The translations under genes were made by a program, and so were the position numbers. A stretch of DNA of 64,000 nt from Carboxylicivirga sp. (GTDB taxonomy: Bacteria > Bacteroidota > Bacteroidia > Bacteroidales > Marinilabiliaceae). Under the pieces are notes generated by a model. The model did not search any database and was not told the DNA's origin. It saw nothing but the letters and a program-made list of their open reading frames with translations. Numbering within the stretch: the stretch's first letter is position 1; every line of letters begins with the position of its first letter. The stretch is taken from positions 1-64,000 of the forward strand of contig JAOARW010000104.1 in the NCBI GenBank assembly GCA_025210475.1. Direction: 5' to 3'. Positions 34,496-43,624 of this stretch are shown piece by piece.

Positions 34496-37400
34496 TTAAA
34501 AACTAACATTTACTCCAACAGAAAAAGTCTTTTGTTGTGGATAATAGCTTCCAGCACCCGACTCAACTTCTGGGTCAAACTCTTTGAACTTACTCCAGGT
34601 AAATACATTTTCGCCAGATATAAAAAAGCGAGCATTTTGTATTGGTAATCTGGATAAAACCGCTTTAGGAAGAGTATATCCTAAATTAATGGTTTTCAAT
34701 CTGGCATAAGGTGCATCTTTTAACCATACCGATGAAGTTCTGTCATTAACCGATCGCCTATCTACCCATGCCAGTGGGTATTTTGCATCTGTGTTATCAG
34801 GCGACCAATAATCAGTTAGGTACGAGAAGGTATTAGAAGAGCCACCTCCTTGAAACATATTTCTACCGGTACTGCTAATTAATACATTAACACCAGCAGC
34901 ACCCTGAATGAAAAAGCTAAAGTCGAACGATTTATATTCCAGTGTACCAGAAAGACCATACATGAATTTTGGACTGTTGGTTTTGTTGGAAAGTAAGATT
35001 TGGTCGTTACTATCAATTATACCATTTCCATCAATATCTTCATATTTGATATCACCAGGCAGTGAAGTCAGTCCAAATTGCTTTCCATCTAAGTAGTTCT
35101 GAGCCTCTTCTTCGCTTTGGAAGAAACCTAGTGCTTTATATCCATAACGATAACCAATAGGTTTTCCTAATTGTTTTTGAAAGTCTAAACCATCAGCAGG
35201 ATCATCTATTTGAGTGACCTTGTTCGTGGCATAACTACCAGTAAAGCGAACGTTGTATTTAAAATCACTACCAATAGTATTGTGATGTGATAATACGATT
35301 TCCATACCCTTATTTTCTACTTCAGCATAGTTCTCATTAGGTAAGGCACGTCCGAATGTAGCAGGTGTTGATCTGATTCGACTCCATAAAATATCTCTGG
35401 TGTCTTTCATAAAATATTCAAACTCCATGGTGAATAGGCTATTTAATACGCTAAGGTCGAATCCGATATTGGTGTTTAATGATTTCTCCCAGGTTATATC
35501 AGGGTTTGGATAAACACCTGCATAAATAGAAGGATCAGGTGTTGAATTATAGAAAGGACCATACCTTGTTTCCAGAGTATATGCATCTTGGAATTGGAAA
35601 GGATTAACTCGATCGTTACCGATTAAACCACGAGACGCTCTGATTTTCAAGTAATCTATAAACTTTAGTGTTTCGCTGTTTTTGAAGAAATCTTCTTCAG
35701 ATATTCGCCAAGCTGCAGAAACAGAAGGGAAGAAGCCAAAACGTTTATCTTTAGGGAAGATGTATGAACCATCATACCTGAATGATCCCTCTAACAGATA
35801 TTTGCTAGCAAAGGCATAACTTAAACGACCAACTAAAGCTTTACGGGCATCGTGGATTAAGCTTGATCCGGTTAGTTGTTCGTTTTCGGATCCACTTACA
35901 AAAAGTTCATCTTTTGAATTGATAGCAAATTCAGACTTAGTACCATCCATGTAGTCGCCTAAAGCTTCGCTTTGTTCATAAAGAATCAAGGCATTAATGT
36001 CGTGATTGCCGAAAATCTGATCGTATGTAATAGCAACATTATAAAATGAACTATAGGAGTGAGTAAATTTCTCATTAAGATACGTTTTACCACCAACTAC
36101 TTTTGATCCAGTTACATTACCTTCTTCGTCTTCATTATACATTGTGTATGGTAAAAAGAATTTCTTTCTGAAATCAAATTTTTTACCATACGATGCACGG
36201 GCACGGGCAGCCAATCCTTTTGTTATGAAATCGAGTTTCTGATTAAGCCCAATGCTTCCTTGGAAAGAATGATTTTTTTCTCTGTCGTAACCTGAGTTTT
36301 TAATCATTTCGATTGGATGCTCACCACCAGTATTGAAAGGACGACCCGATGGCCAGTAGCTTTCATTGGTTGGACTTTGTCTAATCATGTGGGCAAAAAT
36401 AGTATTGGCATGCCAACCAGAATTCATGTAGTTTTGCTGTTGCCCGTCTATATCTACTTCAATATTGGTTGAGTTTGTTATTTTTGCATCAATGTTGGAT
36501 CTGAAACGATATGCTTTGTATCCTATCGACTCATACATACCATCCTGGTCAACATAACCCGCTGACATAAAATACTTAATCGCTTCACCACCCCCATTAA
36601 GAGTGATGTTATGGTTTTGGATCATAGCATTTTTACTAAAGCTCTCATCATACCAATTGGTTCCTTTTTTACCTTCTTTGTATAACTGTATTTCTTCTTC
36701 TGTAGAGAAATAATTTGCATGAGCTGGATTCTCAGGGTCAAATCCTCTGTTTAGTAGACCTTGATTTCGAGTTACTGCATACTCGTAGGCACTCATTAAG
36801 TCGGGATAATTGGTAGGATTCTGAAACCCAACACTTCCATTATAAGTAATAGTTGGTTTTCCAACTTTACCTCGTTTGGTTGTTATTAAAAACACGCCGT
36901 TATTAGCCCGTGCACCGTATACTGCTGTTGCTGCCGCATCTTTCAATACAGTAATGCTTTCAATTTCATTTGGATCAAAAGATGAAAAATCATCGCGAGG
37001 AACGTTGTCAACCACAATTAAAGGCTGGTTATTACCAAGTGTATTTAACCCTCTAATGTTAAGTGAAGAACCGCTACCTGGGCGTCCATTACCATTGTAC
37101 GAGAATACTCCTGCAACTCTACCACCTACCATATTTGTTAAATTGGAGGTTGGTGCTTTTGTCAGTTCTTCTCCGGCAACGCTTGTTACAGCGCCTGTTA
37201 GGTTAACTTTTTTTTGCGTACCATATCCAACTACAACAACTTCGTCCAATCCTGTAACTTCTTCTGTTAGTGTAATGTTTATAGTCGATCGACTTGCTAC
37301 ATTAATTTCCTGATCGTCAAAACCAATAAATGAAAATATCAGAATTTCATCAGCTGAAGAAATGTTAATTGCATAAGAGCCGTCTATTCCTGTAATTACA

Positions 37401-37903
37401 CCATTTTGGGGGTTGCTTTTTTCATACACATTGACACCAGGTAATGGTTCACCAGCTGTATCTGTAACAACCCCTTTTATTTCAAAAGTTTGTTGTGCTG
37501 TTTTCGGAGTAATATTACTGTCCACTTCTTGTTTGCTAGGAGTAATAATAATGTAATCATCAACAATTCTATAAGTCATATCTGAATCATTGAAAATTGC
37601 ATCCAACACATCTTGAACTGTTTTATTGTTCAAACTAATACTTATTTGTTTGTCAGCATTCATTAGTGTGGCATCATAAACAAAAGAGTACCCTGACTTA
37701 TTCTCAATCTGACTGAGAATTTCTTGGATTTTTTCGTTTTTAGCATTGATGCTTATTCGGGTAGATTGTGAATAGGCATTTTCAGCTACCAAGGTGGTAA
37801 TAAAACCGAATATTAGTATAAAGGAAATCTTCATGACCTTTAGAATTTTTGAATACCTTAAGAAGTTTGCATAGGTATTCCATAAACAAATTGATTTTTT
37901 CAT
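34496..37903 (-). CDS. SusC/RagA-family TonB-linked outer-membrane transporter
   Basis: About 1135 residues. I start at MKKSICLWNT (37903); 32 further open codons upstream are unlikely. Order: signal peptide (ends AYSQ), STN domain (INAKNEKIQEILSQIENKSG), carboxypeptidase-regulatory-like domain (FEIKGVVTDTAGEPLPGVNV), the SusC signature LDEVVVVGYGTQKKVNLTGA, plug (NIRGLNTLGNNQPLIVVDNV, VLKDAAATAVYGARANNGV) and a 22-strand-type barrel. The STN domain implies signalling to the upstream FecR-like protein. It forms a lidded pore with the downstream SusD. Confidence 0.95.
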   Translation of the reverse strand: MKKSICLWNTYANFLRYSKILKVMKISFILIFGFITTLVAENAYSQSTRISINAKNEKIQEILSQIENKSGYSFVYDATLMNADKQISISLNNKTVQDVLDAIFNDSDMTYRIVDDYIIITPSKQEVDSNITPKTAQQTFEIKGVVTDTAGEPLPGVNVYEKSNPQNGVITGIDGSYAINISSADEILIFSFIGFDDQEINVASRSTINITLTEEVTGLDEVVVVGYGTQKKVNLTGAVTSVAGEELTKAPTSNLTNMVGGRVAGVFSYNGNGRPGSGSSLNIRGLNTLGNNQPLIVVDNVPRDDFSSFDPNEIESITVLKDAAATAVYGARANNGVFLITTKRGKVGKPTITYNGSVGFQNPTNYPDLMSAYEYAVTRNQGLLNRGFDPENPAHANYFSTEEEIQLYKEGKKGTNWYDESFSKNAMIQNHNITLNGGGEAIKYFMSAGYVDQDGMYESIGYKAYRFRSNIDAKITNSTNIEVDIDGQQQNYMNSGWHANTIFAHMIRQSPTNESYWPSGRPFNTGGEHPIEMIKNSGYDREKNHSFQGSIGLNQKLDFITKGLAARARASYGKKFDFRKKFFLPYTMYNEDEEGNVTGSKVVGGKTYLNEKFTHSYSSFYNVAITYDQIFGNHDINALILYEQSEALGDYMDGTKSEFAINSKDELFVSGSENEQLTGSSLIHDARKALVGRLSYAFASKYLLEGSFRYDGSYIFPKDKRFGFFPSVSAAWRISEEDFFKNSETLKFIDYLKIRASRGLIGNDRVNPFQFQDAYTLETRYGPFYNSTPDPSIYAGVYPNPDITWEKSLNTNIGFDLSVLNSLFTMEFEYFMKDTRDILWSRIRSTPATFGRALPNENYAEVENKGMEIVLSHHNTIGSDFKYNVRFTGSYATNKVTQIDDPADGLDFQKQLGKPIGYRYGYKALGFFQSEEEAQNYLDGKQFGLTSLPGDIKYEDIDGNGIIDSNDQILLSNKTNSPKFMYGLSGTLEYKSFDFSFFIQGAAGVNVLISSTGRNMFQGGGSSNTFSYLTDYWSPDNTDAKYPLAWVDRRSVNDRTSSVWLKDAPYARLKTINLGYTLPKAVLSRLPIQNARFFISGENVFTWSKFKEFDPEVESGAGSYYPQQKTFSVGVNVSF

Positions 37904-38041
37904 AAATTTGTAATGATTTGAATTATACATTCGAATTAGAGTGCCTGAGCCTGAGAAACTGTAGGCACGAATCTTGATTACATAGGGGGTGTATTTCACC
38001 TCCTTTTTTTTGTTTTTTTACTTATGTCATAGGCAAATTGT

Positions 38042-39046
38042 TTAGTTATATGCTTTTAATATAAGTTTGGTATTTATTTCATTTTCTTTTATGATTGTTG
38101 CATCGATTTGACAAGCTAATTCAATGAATGCTGCGATTTGTTCCAGACTAGTGTTTTTAAATCGCCCATTCAGTTTTGAGTTCAGAATATTTGAATCCAT
38201 AACAATAACTTCAATATCAAATTTACGTTCCAACTCTTTAATTACATATTTCATTTCAGTATTAACAAAGGTCAACATTCCATTTCGCCATTCAGAATAA
38301 TATGGTTTTTGATTATTCGATATTCCAATCTCATTATTTGTAAGATTATAAACGGCTAAATCACCTGGTTTTAACCTTGTTTTTTTTGAGGTGTTTTTAG
38401 CATGAAATAGTTCAATACTACCTTCATCCAACTTCACAGAAACTTGATCATCATTTGGGTAAGAGCAAACGTCAAATTGTGTTCCTAAAACCCGTATATT
38501 AATATCTTTACACGATACGATCAGTGGGAGATTTATATTGGTTTTTACATCTAAATAAGCTTGACCTGTTAAATCAAGGTTTCTGTTATCGACAGAGTAA
38601 TTGCTATTGTACTTCAGGGTTGAGCCGGAATTAAGCCAGATAATTGTACTATCAGGTAGAACAACTTTGGATATTTGTCCATGGTCGGCAACAACAGAAG
38701 TATATTGAGGATTGGTTAGTTTAGTGTTGGCATTTTTATAGAAAACAATCCATGATACCATTAGTCCAATGGCAAGAACAGCTGCATATGGAAGAAGATG
38801 TTTTATTTTTATAAATGTTGTTTTTGATGGTCGTTGAAATTTCTCCTTTTTAAATTGGTCGTATGATTGCTCAATATATTTGTCAGACATTTGACGGGTG
38901 GACGCTATTAATGCCCATGAAAATTTAAGCTTCTTATAAAGTTTATTGTCACTATCATCTTCGATTATCTTCTTCATCAACTTTTGTTTCTCATGAACAG
39001 TTTTGTTGCCAGAAACGATATTGATAATGTCTTCTTCTATTTTCAT
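38042..39046 (-). CDS. FecR family anti-sigma factor
   Basis: A 334-residue protein with a cytoplasmic N-terminus (1-88), one membrane helix (about 89-106, YAAVLAIGLMVSWIVFY), a FecR domain (about 120-220; VVLPDSTIIWLNSGSTLKYN, VLGTQFDVCSYPNDD) and a C-terminal DUF4974 domain (about 260-330; FVNTEMKYVIKELERKFDIE). It should restrain the ECF sigma encoded 105 bases upstream until the SusC-type receptor signals. Confidence 0.92.
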   Translation of the reverse strand: MKIEEDIINIVSGNKTVHEKQKLMKKIIEDDSDNKLYKKLKFSWALIASTRQMSDKYIEQSYDQFKKEKFQRPSKTTFIKIKHLLPYAAVLAIGLMVSWIVFYKNANTKLTNPQYTSVVADHGQISKVVLPDSTIIWLNSGSTLKYNSNYSVDNRNLDLTGQAYLDVKTNINLPLIVSCKDINIRVLGTQFDVCSYPNDDQVSVKLDEGSIELFHAKNTSKKTRLKPGDLAVYNLTNNEIGISNNQKPYYSEWRNGMLTFVNTEMKYVIKELERKFDIEVIVMDSNILNSKLNGRFKNTSLEQIAAFIELACQIDATIIKENEINTKLILKAYN

Positions 39047-39151
39047 TGTGCATATATCTTATATTACTATAATGCACGAATAAGTCTTTCCCCCCCCTTC
39101 AGTATAATAAAAAATTGAATGGATTATGTAGAAGCTTCTTATTGATAAATG

Positions 39152-39766
39152 TTATTTAAATAAGTACAGTACAAGCGGTAGGTAGTCTTTTAGGTTGATT
39201 CTAAGCGTTTTTAGTGCCTTGCTGATGTGTTTTTCGACCACTTTTTCAGATATTTCTAATTGTTCGGCAATCTCTCTATTTTTTAAATCTTTGTAACGAC
39301 TTAATACAAATACTTCTTTACATCTTGGTGGCAAAGAGTTTATTGTTCTTTCAATCAATTCTTCCAATTCGGAAAAGACTAAGTTATTTGTATCCGCGGC
39401 TTCAAGTGTTTTAATATTGAGTTGAATCTCTAAATCACTAATTGAGCTTTTAGTCTTGATAATTTTTTGTGAATATTTTTTGTCTCTTAATCGATATAAG
39501 CAATTGTTTTTTGTAATCGTAAATAGATATGCGTTAATATTAGTATTATTTTTCAACTCTTTTCTTTTATTCCATAGAGAAAGAAATGTGTCTTGAACAA
39601 TGTTTTCAACTAGATCCTGAAATGGAATAAATTCAAGTGCGAAAAAGAATAAGCGAGAATAAAACTGTTTATATATGATTTCAAAGGCTTTTTCATCATT
39701 ATTTTTTAATGATGTAACTAAATGATCTAAATTATCATTTTGCTTGGATTTAGATATTTCAATCAT
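39152..39766 (-). CDS. ECF RNA polymerase sigma-70 factor
   Basis: A 204-residue sigma factor. Region 2 includes YSRLFFFALEFIPFQDLVENI and VQDTFLSLWNKRKELK; region 4 includes LPPRCKEVFVLSRYKDLKNR and the helix-turn-helix ISEKVVEKHISKALKTLR. It leads the FecR-SusC-SusD series, giving the standard trans-envelope induction cascade. An acidic loop between the regions is longer than in the first sigma of this window. The terminal LPLVLYLFK is hydrophobic. Confidence 0.93.
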   Translation of the reverse strand: MIEISKSKQNDNLDHLVTSLKNNDEKAFEIIYKQFYSRLFFFALEFIPFQDLVENIVQDTFLSLWNKRKELKNNTNINAYLFTITKNNCLYRLRDKKYSQKIIKTKSSISDLEIQLNIKTLEAADTNNLVFSELEELIERTINSLPPRCKEVFVLSRYKDLKNREIAEQLEISEKVVEKHISKALKTLRINLKDYLPLVLYLFK

Positions 39767-39847
39767 ATGATCATTAACAGAATATCATTGATTAGACAGA
39801 AATCATTTAATTTTTGTTGGGCAAAGTAAATTACTTTGTTCAAAAAA

Positions 39848-40462
39848 TCAAATTTCAATCTCTCCCTTGCCTTGTCTTACGATTTCGAGATCATCGCTGG
39901 TGCAGTCAACAATGGTAGATGGTTCATTATCGCCATAACCGCCATCAATTACAATGTCTACCTGGTCGGCAAACTTCTCATAAATCAATTCAGGATCGGT
40001 GGTATATTCCAGGATATCGTCTTCGTCCTTTACAGATGTCGAAAGAATGGGGTTACCCAACTCCTGCACCAAAGCACGAATAATGTTATTATCTGGCACG
40101 CGAATACCGATTGTTTTTTTATTGTTTTTAAAAAGTTTGGGTACATTGCTGTTGGCAGGCAGAATAAAGGTAAAAGGCCCTGGCAGATGCCTTTTCATTA
40201 ATTTGAACACATGGTTGTTAAGTGGCTTGGTAAAATCAGAGATATGACTCAGATCGTAACAAATAAATGAGAGGTTGGCTTTTTTTAGGTTAATACCTTT
40301 AATACGTGCCACTTTTTCTACGGCCCGGGCATTGTTAATATCACAGCCAATGCCATAAATGGTATCGGTGGGATAAATCACCAGCCCGCCATTACGCAAT
40401 ACATCAACCACTTTGCGTATTTCTCTCTCATTCGGATTTTCAGGATAAATCTTAACTAGCAT
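39848..40462 (-). CDS. Sua5/YciO/YrdC-family protein
   Basis: A 204-residue protein of the threonylcarbamoyl-AMP synthase superfamily, started at MLVKIYPENPNER (40462). Diagnostic strands are GGLVIYPTDTIYGIGCDI, the RIKG site (here RIKGINLKKANLSFIC), HLPGPFTFIL, IGIRVPDNNI and the terminal STIVDCTSDD. The SFIC and KKANLSF details resemble the YciO branch, whose tRNA t6A role is uncertain, more than canonical TsaC/Sua5, which usually has a KRP motif. Encoded next to the tRNA/SRP cluster. Confidence 0.85.
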   Translation of the reverse strand: MLVKIYPENPNEREIRKVVDVLRNGGLVIYPTDTIYGIGCDINNARAVEKVARIKGINLKKANLSFICYDLSHISDFTKPLNNHVFKLMKRHLPGPFTFILPANSNVPKLFKNNKKTIGIRVPDNNIIRALVQELGNPILSTSVKDEDDILEYTTDPELIYEKFADQVDIVIDGGYGDNEPSTIVDCTSDDLEIVRQGKGEIEI

Positions 40463-40515
40463 GGTATCGGTTTGTTTGCTTAAAAATAGCAAAATAAATG
40501 AAAAACAAGCAGGTA

Positions 40516-40549
40516 CAAAAAAAGGCTCTGCTATTACTAACAGAACCTT
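40516..40549 (-). terminator. Terminator after tRNA-Tyr
   Basis: AAGGCTCTG (40522-40530) pairs with CAGAACCTT (40541-40549) with one G-T pair; read leftward it is followed by seven T. Confidence 0.8.
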
Positions 40550-40555
40550 CTTTTG

Positions 40556-40638
40556 TGGGGAGAGCAGGATTCGAACCTACGAAGACATAAGTCAGCGGAG
40601 TTACAGTCCGCCCCAGTTGGCCACTTTGGTATCTCCCC
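40556..40638 (-). tRNA. tRNA-Tyr (GTA)
   Basis: Read leftward: acceptor GGGGAGA pairs with TCTCCCC, discriminator A; anticodon stem GCGGA/TCCGC with loop CTGTAAC gives GTA; a long variable arm marks a class II tRNA; T-arm GGTTCGAATCC. CCA is not encoded. Confidence 0.95.
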
Positions 40639-40657
40639 AACTGAAAATTTCAATAAA

Positions 40658-40681
40658 AAAGCCATCCTGATGAATGGCTTT
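40658..40681 (-). terminator. Terminator between tRNA-Gly and tRNA-Tyr
   Basis: AAAGCCAT (40658-40665) pairs with ATGGCTTT (40674-40681); read leftward a T-run follows. It implies that tRNA-Tyr is transcribed separately from the two upstream tRNAs. Confidence 0.75.
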
Positions 40682-40682
40682 G

Positions 40683-40755
40683 AGCGAAAGACGGGGCTCA
40701 AACCCGCGACCCTCAGCTTGGAAGGCTGATGCTCTATCAACTGAGCTACTTTCGC
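40683..40755 (-). tRNA. tRNA-Gly (TCC)
   Basis: Acceptor GCGAAAG/CTTTCGC, D-arm AGCTCAGTTGATAGAGC, anticodon stem CAGCC/GGCTG-type with loop CTTCCAA (anticodon TCC), T-arm GGGTTTGAGCCC. CCA is not encoded. Confidence 0.95.
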
Positions 40756-40771
40756 AATAAATAAAATATTG

Positions 40772-40845
40772 AGCCTGTGGAGGGACTCGAACCCCCGACC
40801 TGCTGATTACAAATCAGCTGCTCTAGCCAGCTGAGCTACACAGGC
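40772..40845 (-). tRNA. tRNA-Thr (TGT)
   Basis: Acceptor GCCTGTG/CACAGGC, D-arm AGCTCAGCTGGCTAGAGC, anticodon stem CTGAT/ATCAG with loop TTGTA giving TGT, T-arm GGGTTCGAGTCCC. CCA is not encoded. Confidence 0.95.
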
Positions 40846-40850
40846 GTGGT

Positions 40851-40947
40851 GGGTAAGCTACCCTTATCGCACTGCTACAACCGTCTACCCTTGCTGCCGC
40901 CAGGCCCTGGGGGAGTTCAACAGGAGCTAGTCGTAAGGGACTTACCC
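40851..40947 (-). ncRNA. ffs: Signal recognition particle RNA (4.5S type)
   Basis: About 97 bases reading leftward from GGGTAAGTCCCTTACG to GTAGCTTACCC; the two ends pair. The conserved apical domain-IV sequence GGCCTGGCGGCAGCAAGGG contains the asymmetric loop and GGCA-type tetraloop that bind Ffh. It is the first RNA of the leftward run ffs, tRNA-Thr, tRNA-Gly, tRNA-Tyr. Confidence 0.92.
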
Positions 40948-41168
40948 GTGTTTGTTTCTTGATTGCGGATGCAAAAGTAGAGCAATTTTTCATCCCTGCA
41001 AATTTTCAAGTGCACTTTTTTTGCTTCGAATATCTAAAGTGGTGATAATGAAAAACAAAAATTTTCATTTTTTTTCTGAGGCGAATGCCGGAAAATTAAA
41101 TATTCCCCTTCCCACCATGTTTAAAAGGATATTTGTATTTTAGATGACGATAACTTAAAAACTGAATT

Positions 41169-41756
41169 ATGGAAAAGGAAAACAATGCTCCATCAAAAAG
41201 TTGGATTAATAATGGAGTTATTTTAGGCGCTGTTCTTGTTGCCGTGAATGTACTAATGTACATTATTGTTGATTTAGAGAAAATCTCTTTGATGGGATTT
41301 ATGGCAATTGGAATTTTATTTGGATTCCTACCTCTTATCATTGGTTTGATAATTATTATCAGAAATTACAGAAAAGAACTTGGAGGTTTTATGTCACTTA
41401 AACAAGGAATGCTCTATGGTACTTATGTAACTTTTGTTGCTGCAGTGATTGTTGCTATTTATAGTCTTGCGTTTAATAATTTTATAGAGCCGGATTACGT
41501 TAAGAAAACGCAGGAAGCAATCATGGAGAAGACTTATCAGTTTATGGAGTCGAGTGGAGTGCCTCAACAGGCAATCGACGAACAAATTGAAAAAATGGAG
41601 AAAGGTATGCAAAAGGAGGTAGAGAGTGCAAAGTTATTAGGGCCATTAAAATCTATCCTGTGGACAACTATATTTGGTTTTGTTATTTCACTTATCTTAG
41701 CAGCTATATTAAAAAAGGAGCGTCCAATGTTTGAGGACACCGGAGTAACAGAATAA
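41169..41756 (+). CDS. DUF4199 membrane protein
   Basis: A 195-residue protein with four membrane helices (about 15-35, 42-62, 83-103, 160-180) and an amphipathic loop (about 110-150, rich in Glu, Lys and Gln) between the third and fourth. The NYRKELGGFMSLKQGMLYG segment after helix two is typical of DUF4199, a Bacteroidota-restricted family of unknown function. The glycosyltransferase gene starts 6 bases later, so the two are cotranscribed and possibly act together at the membrane. Confidence 0.88.
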   Translation: MEKENNAPSKSWINNGVILGAVLVAVNVLMYIIVDLEKISLMGFMAIGILFGFLPLIIGLIIIIRNYRKELGGFMSLKQGMLYGTYVTFVAAVIVAIYSLAFNNFIEPDYVKKTQEAIMEKTYQFMESSGVPQQAIDEQIEKMEKGMQKEVESAKLLGPLKSILWTTIFGFVISLILAAILKKERPMFEDTGVTE

Positions 41757-41762
41757 GTTAAT

Positions 41763-42713
41763 ATGGATTTATCGATCGTTGTTCCTTTATTAAACGAGGA
41801 AGAGTCAATAAAAGAATTATATACTTGGATTCAGCGGGTGGTGAGCCCGCTGAACTGGTCTTATGAGGTAATTTTTGTGGATGATGGCAGTACAGATACT
41901 TCCTGGCAGGTTATCGAAGCAATTAAAAAAGAATCGGACCAGGTAAAAGGCATACGTTTTCGCCGTAACTATGGTAAGTCTGCTGGTTTGTACGTTGGCT
42001 TTGAAGCGGCACAAGGCGATGTGGTAATTACCATGGATGCCGACTTACAGGATAGCCCGGACGAAATACCGGAATTGGTGCGCTTGGTGAAGGAAGAAAA
42101 CTATGACATTGTGAGTGGCTGGAAAAAGAAACGCTACGATCCGATTGGAAAAACCCTGCCAAGTAAACTCTTTAACCGCACGGTACGACTGGTGTCTGGA
42201 ATTAAATTACACGATTTTAATTGTGGACTGAAAGCTTATAAAAATGCCGTTATAAAAAACATTGAGGTCTACGGAGAGATGCATCGTTATATTCCTTTGA
42301 TTGCCAAACAAGCCGGCTTTAATCGTATTGGGGAGAAAGTAGTACAACACCAGGAACGAAAGTATGGTGTTTCTAAATTTGGTATTGAGCGCACCATCAA
42401 AGGCTTTTTAGACTTGTTGTCGGTAACCTTTATCTCAAAATTTGGCAAGCGCCCCATGCACTTATTTGGTGCTTTAGGAACACTGATGTTTACAGTCGGC
42501 TTCTTATCGTCTCTTTGGTTGGGAGCCAGCAAGCTGTGGCATGTGTATCACAATGTAGCAGCCCGCCTGATAACCGACAGTCCTTATTTTTACATTGCAC
42601 TGGCCAGTATGATTATTGGTACGCAGTTGTTTTTAGCCGGATTTTTAGCCGAGCTGGTTTCACGCAATGGTCATGAACGAAATAATTACCATGTTTCTGA
42701 AAGAATAGACTAA
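41763..42713 (+). CDS. Family 2 glycosyltransferase, polyprenyl-phosphate type
   Basis: A 316-residue membrane-attached glycosyltransferase resembling ArnC, GtrB and dolichol-phosphate mannosyltransferase. The GT-A domain (1-225) contains VVPLLNEEESI, FVDDGSTDTSW, the metal-binding MDADLQDSPDEIP and HDFNCGLKAYK; two C-terminal helices (about 232-255 and 277-302) anchor it. Such enzymes charge a lipid phosphate with one sugar for use outside the membrane. Its stop overlaps the next start as TAATG. Confidence 0.93.
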   Translation: MDLSIVVPLLNEEESIKELYTWIQRVVSPLNWSYEVIFVDDGSTDTSWQVIEAIKKESDQVKGIRFRRNYGKSAGLYVGFEAAQGDVVITMDADLQDSPDEIPELVRLVKEENYDIVSGWKKKRYDPIGKTLPSKLFNRTVRLVSGIKLHDFNCGLKAYKNAVIKNIEVYGEMHRYIPLIAKQAGFNRIGEKVVQHQERKYGVSKFGIERTIKGFLDLLSVTFISKFGKRPMHLFGALGTLMFTVGFLSSLWLGASKLWHVYHNVAARLITDSPYFYIALASMIIGTQLFLAGFLAELVSRNGHERNNYHVSERID

Positions 42714-43435
42714 TGGCTTTTTATAGCAAAATAGTAGAGGCCTACGATGCCATTTTTCCACTGAATCCGAAGCAGCTTGAATTTGTACAGCAAGCTTGCA
42801 CTGGTGCATTGGCATCAAAAAACATATTGGATATAGGATGTGGTACTGGTTCTTTGTCCATCGCCATGGCACGCCAGAGTGCTAGGGTGAGAGCTTTTGA
42901 TTACGATAAAGAAATGGTTGCCAAAGCCAATGAGAAGCGCCCGCAGGCACTTGATCTGCAATTTAAGCAGGGCGATATGCGTCGGGTGGAAGAGGCTTAT
43001 CCGAGTTTACAATTCGATGCGGCCTTGTGTTTTGGTAATACCTTGGTGCACCTGGCCGATGAGAAAGAAGTCGCTCTATTCTTTCAAAAAGTGGCGGGCC
43101 TTTTAAAGCCAGAAGGAAAGTTCTTATTTCAGGTAGTTAACTACGACCGTATAATAGCTGAAAAGCTCGACCACCTGCCAACCATTAAAAAGGACGGCTA
43201 TACTTTTGTGCGTGATTATTACCAACGAAAAGATGGTCGCATTGATTTTAATACCACATTAAAAGGGGAGGGTTTTACACCAATCGATAGCAGTGTCCCC
43301 CTTTTACCTTTAAGGAAATCTCAACTGGAAAAACTTCTGAAATCCCACTTTTCCTCCTTAAGTTTCTATGGGGCGTTTGATTGCCGGGCGTGGCATAAGG
43401 AAACCTTTCATTGCGTGGTAGAAGCGGTGAAGTAA
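42713..43435 (+). CDS. Class I SAM-dependent methyltransferase
   Basis: A 240-residue soluble enzyme. Motif I is LDIGCGTGSLSIAMA (about 42-56), followed by the acidic RAFDYDKEMV loop that binds the SAM ribose, FKQGDMRRVEE and the motif-IV strand FDAALCFGNTLVHL. Substrate unknown. Its ATG shares one base with the glycosyltransferase stop, indicating translational coupling. Confidence 0.92.
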   Translation: MAFYSKIVEAYDAIFPLNPKQLEFVQQACTGALASKNILDIGCGTGSLSIAMARQSARVRAFDYDKEMVAKANEKRPQALDLQFKQGDMRRVEEAYPSLQFDAALCFGNTLVHLADEKEVALFFQKVAGLLKPEGKFLFQVVNYDRIIAEKLDHLPTIKKDGYTFVRDYYQRKDGRIDFNTTLKGEGFTPIDSSVPLLPLRKSQLEKLLKSHFSSLSFYGAFDCRAWHKETFHCVVEAVK

Positions 43436-43624
43436 GTAAAGTTGAAGAGTTTAAAGGTTTAAGGGTTGAGTGGGGTGGTGAATTGTCGAATCGTTGATTT
43501 GCTTAATTGTCGATTTGGTTTATAGATTTTCACCTTTTCTAAAGTTCAAAAATTTTGGAAATTCTTTTGATCAAAATAATTAATTAGTACATTGCGTGAC
43601 TTGTAATTTTTTACCCACTAATTT

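Noticed and set aside
36876..37313. A 145-codon open frame on the + strand
   Set aside because: Antisense to the plug region of the SusC gene and proline/threonine-rich in the way shadow frames often are.
40452..40740. Several short open frames on both strands across 40452-40740
   Set aside because: They run through tRNA-Tyr and tRNA-Gly, which explain the sequence.
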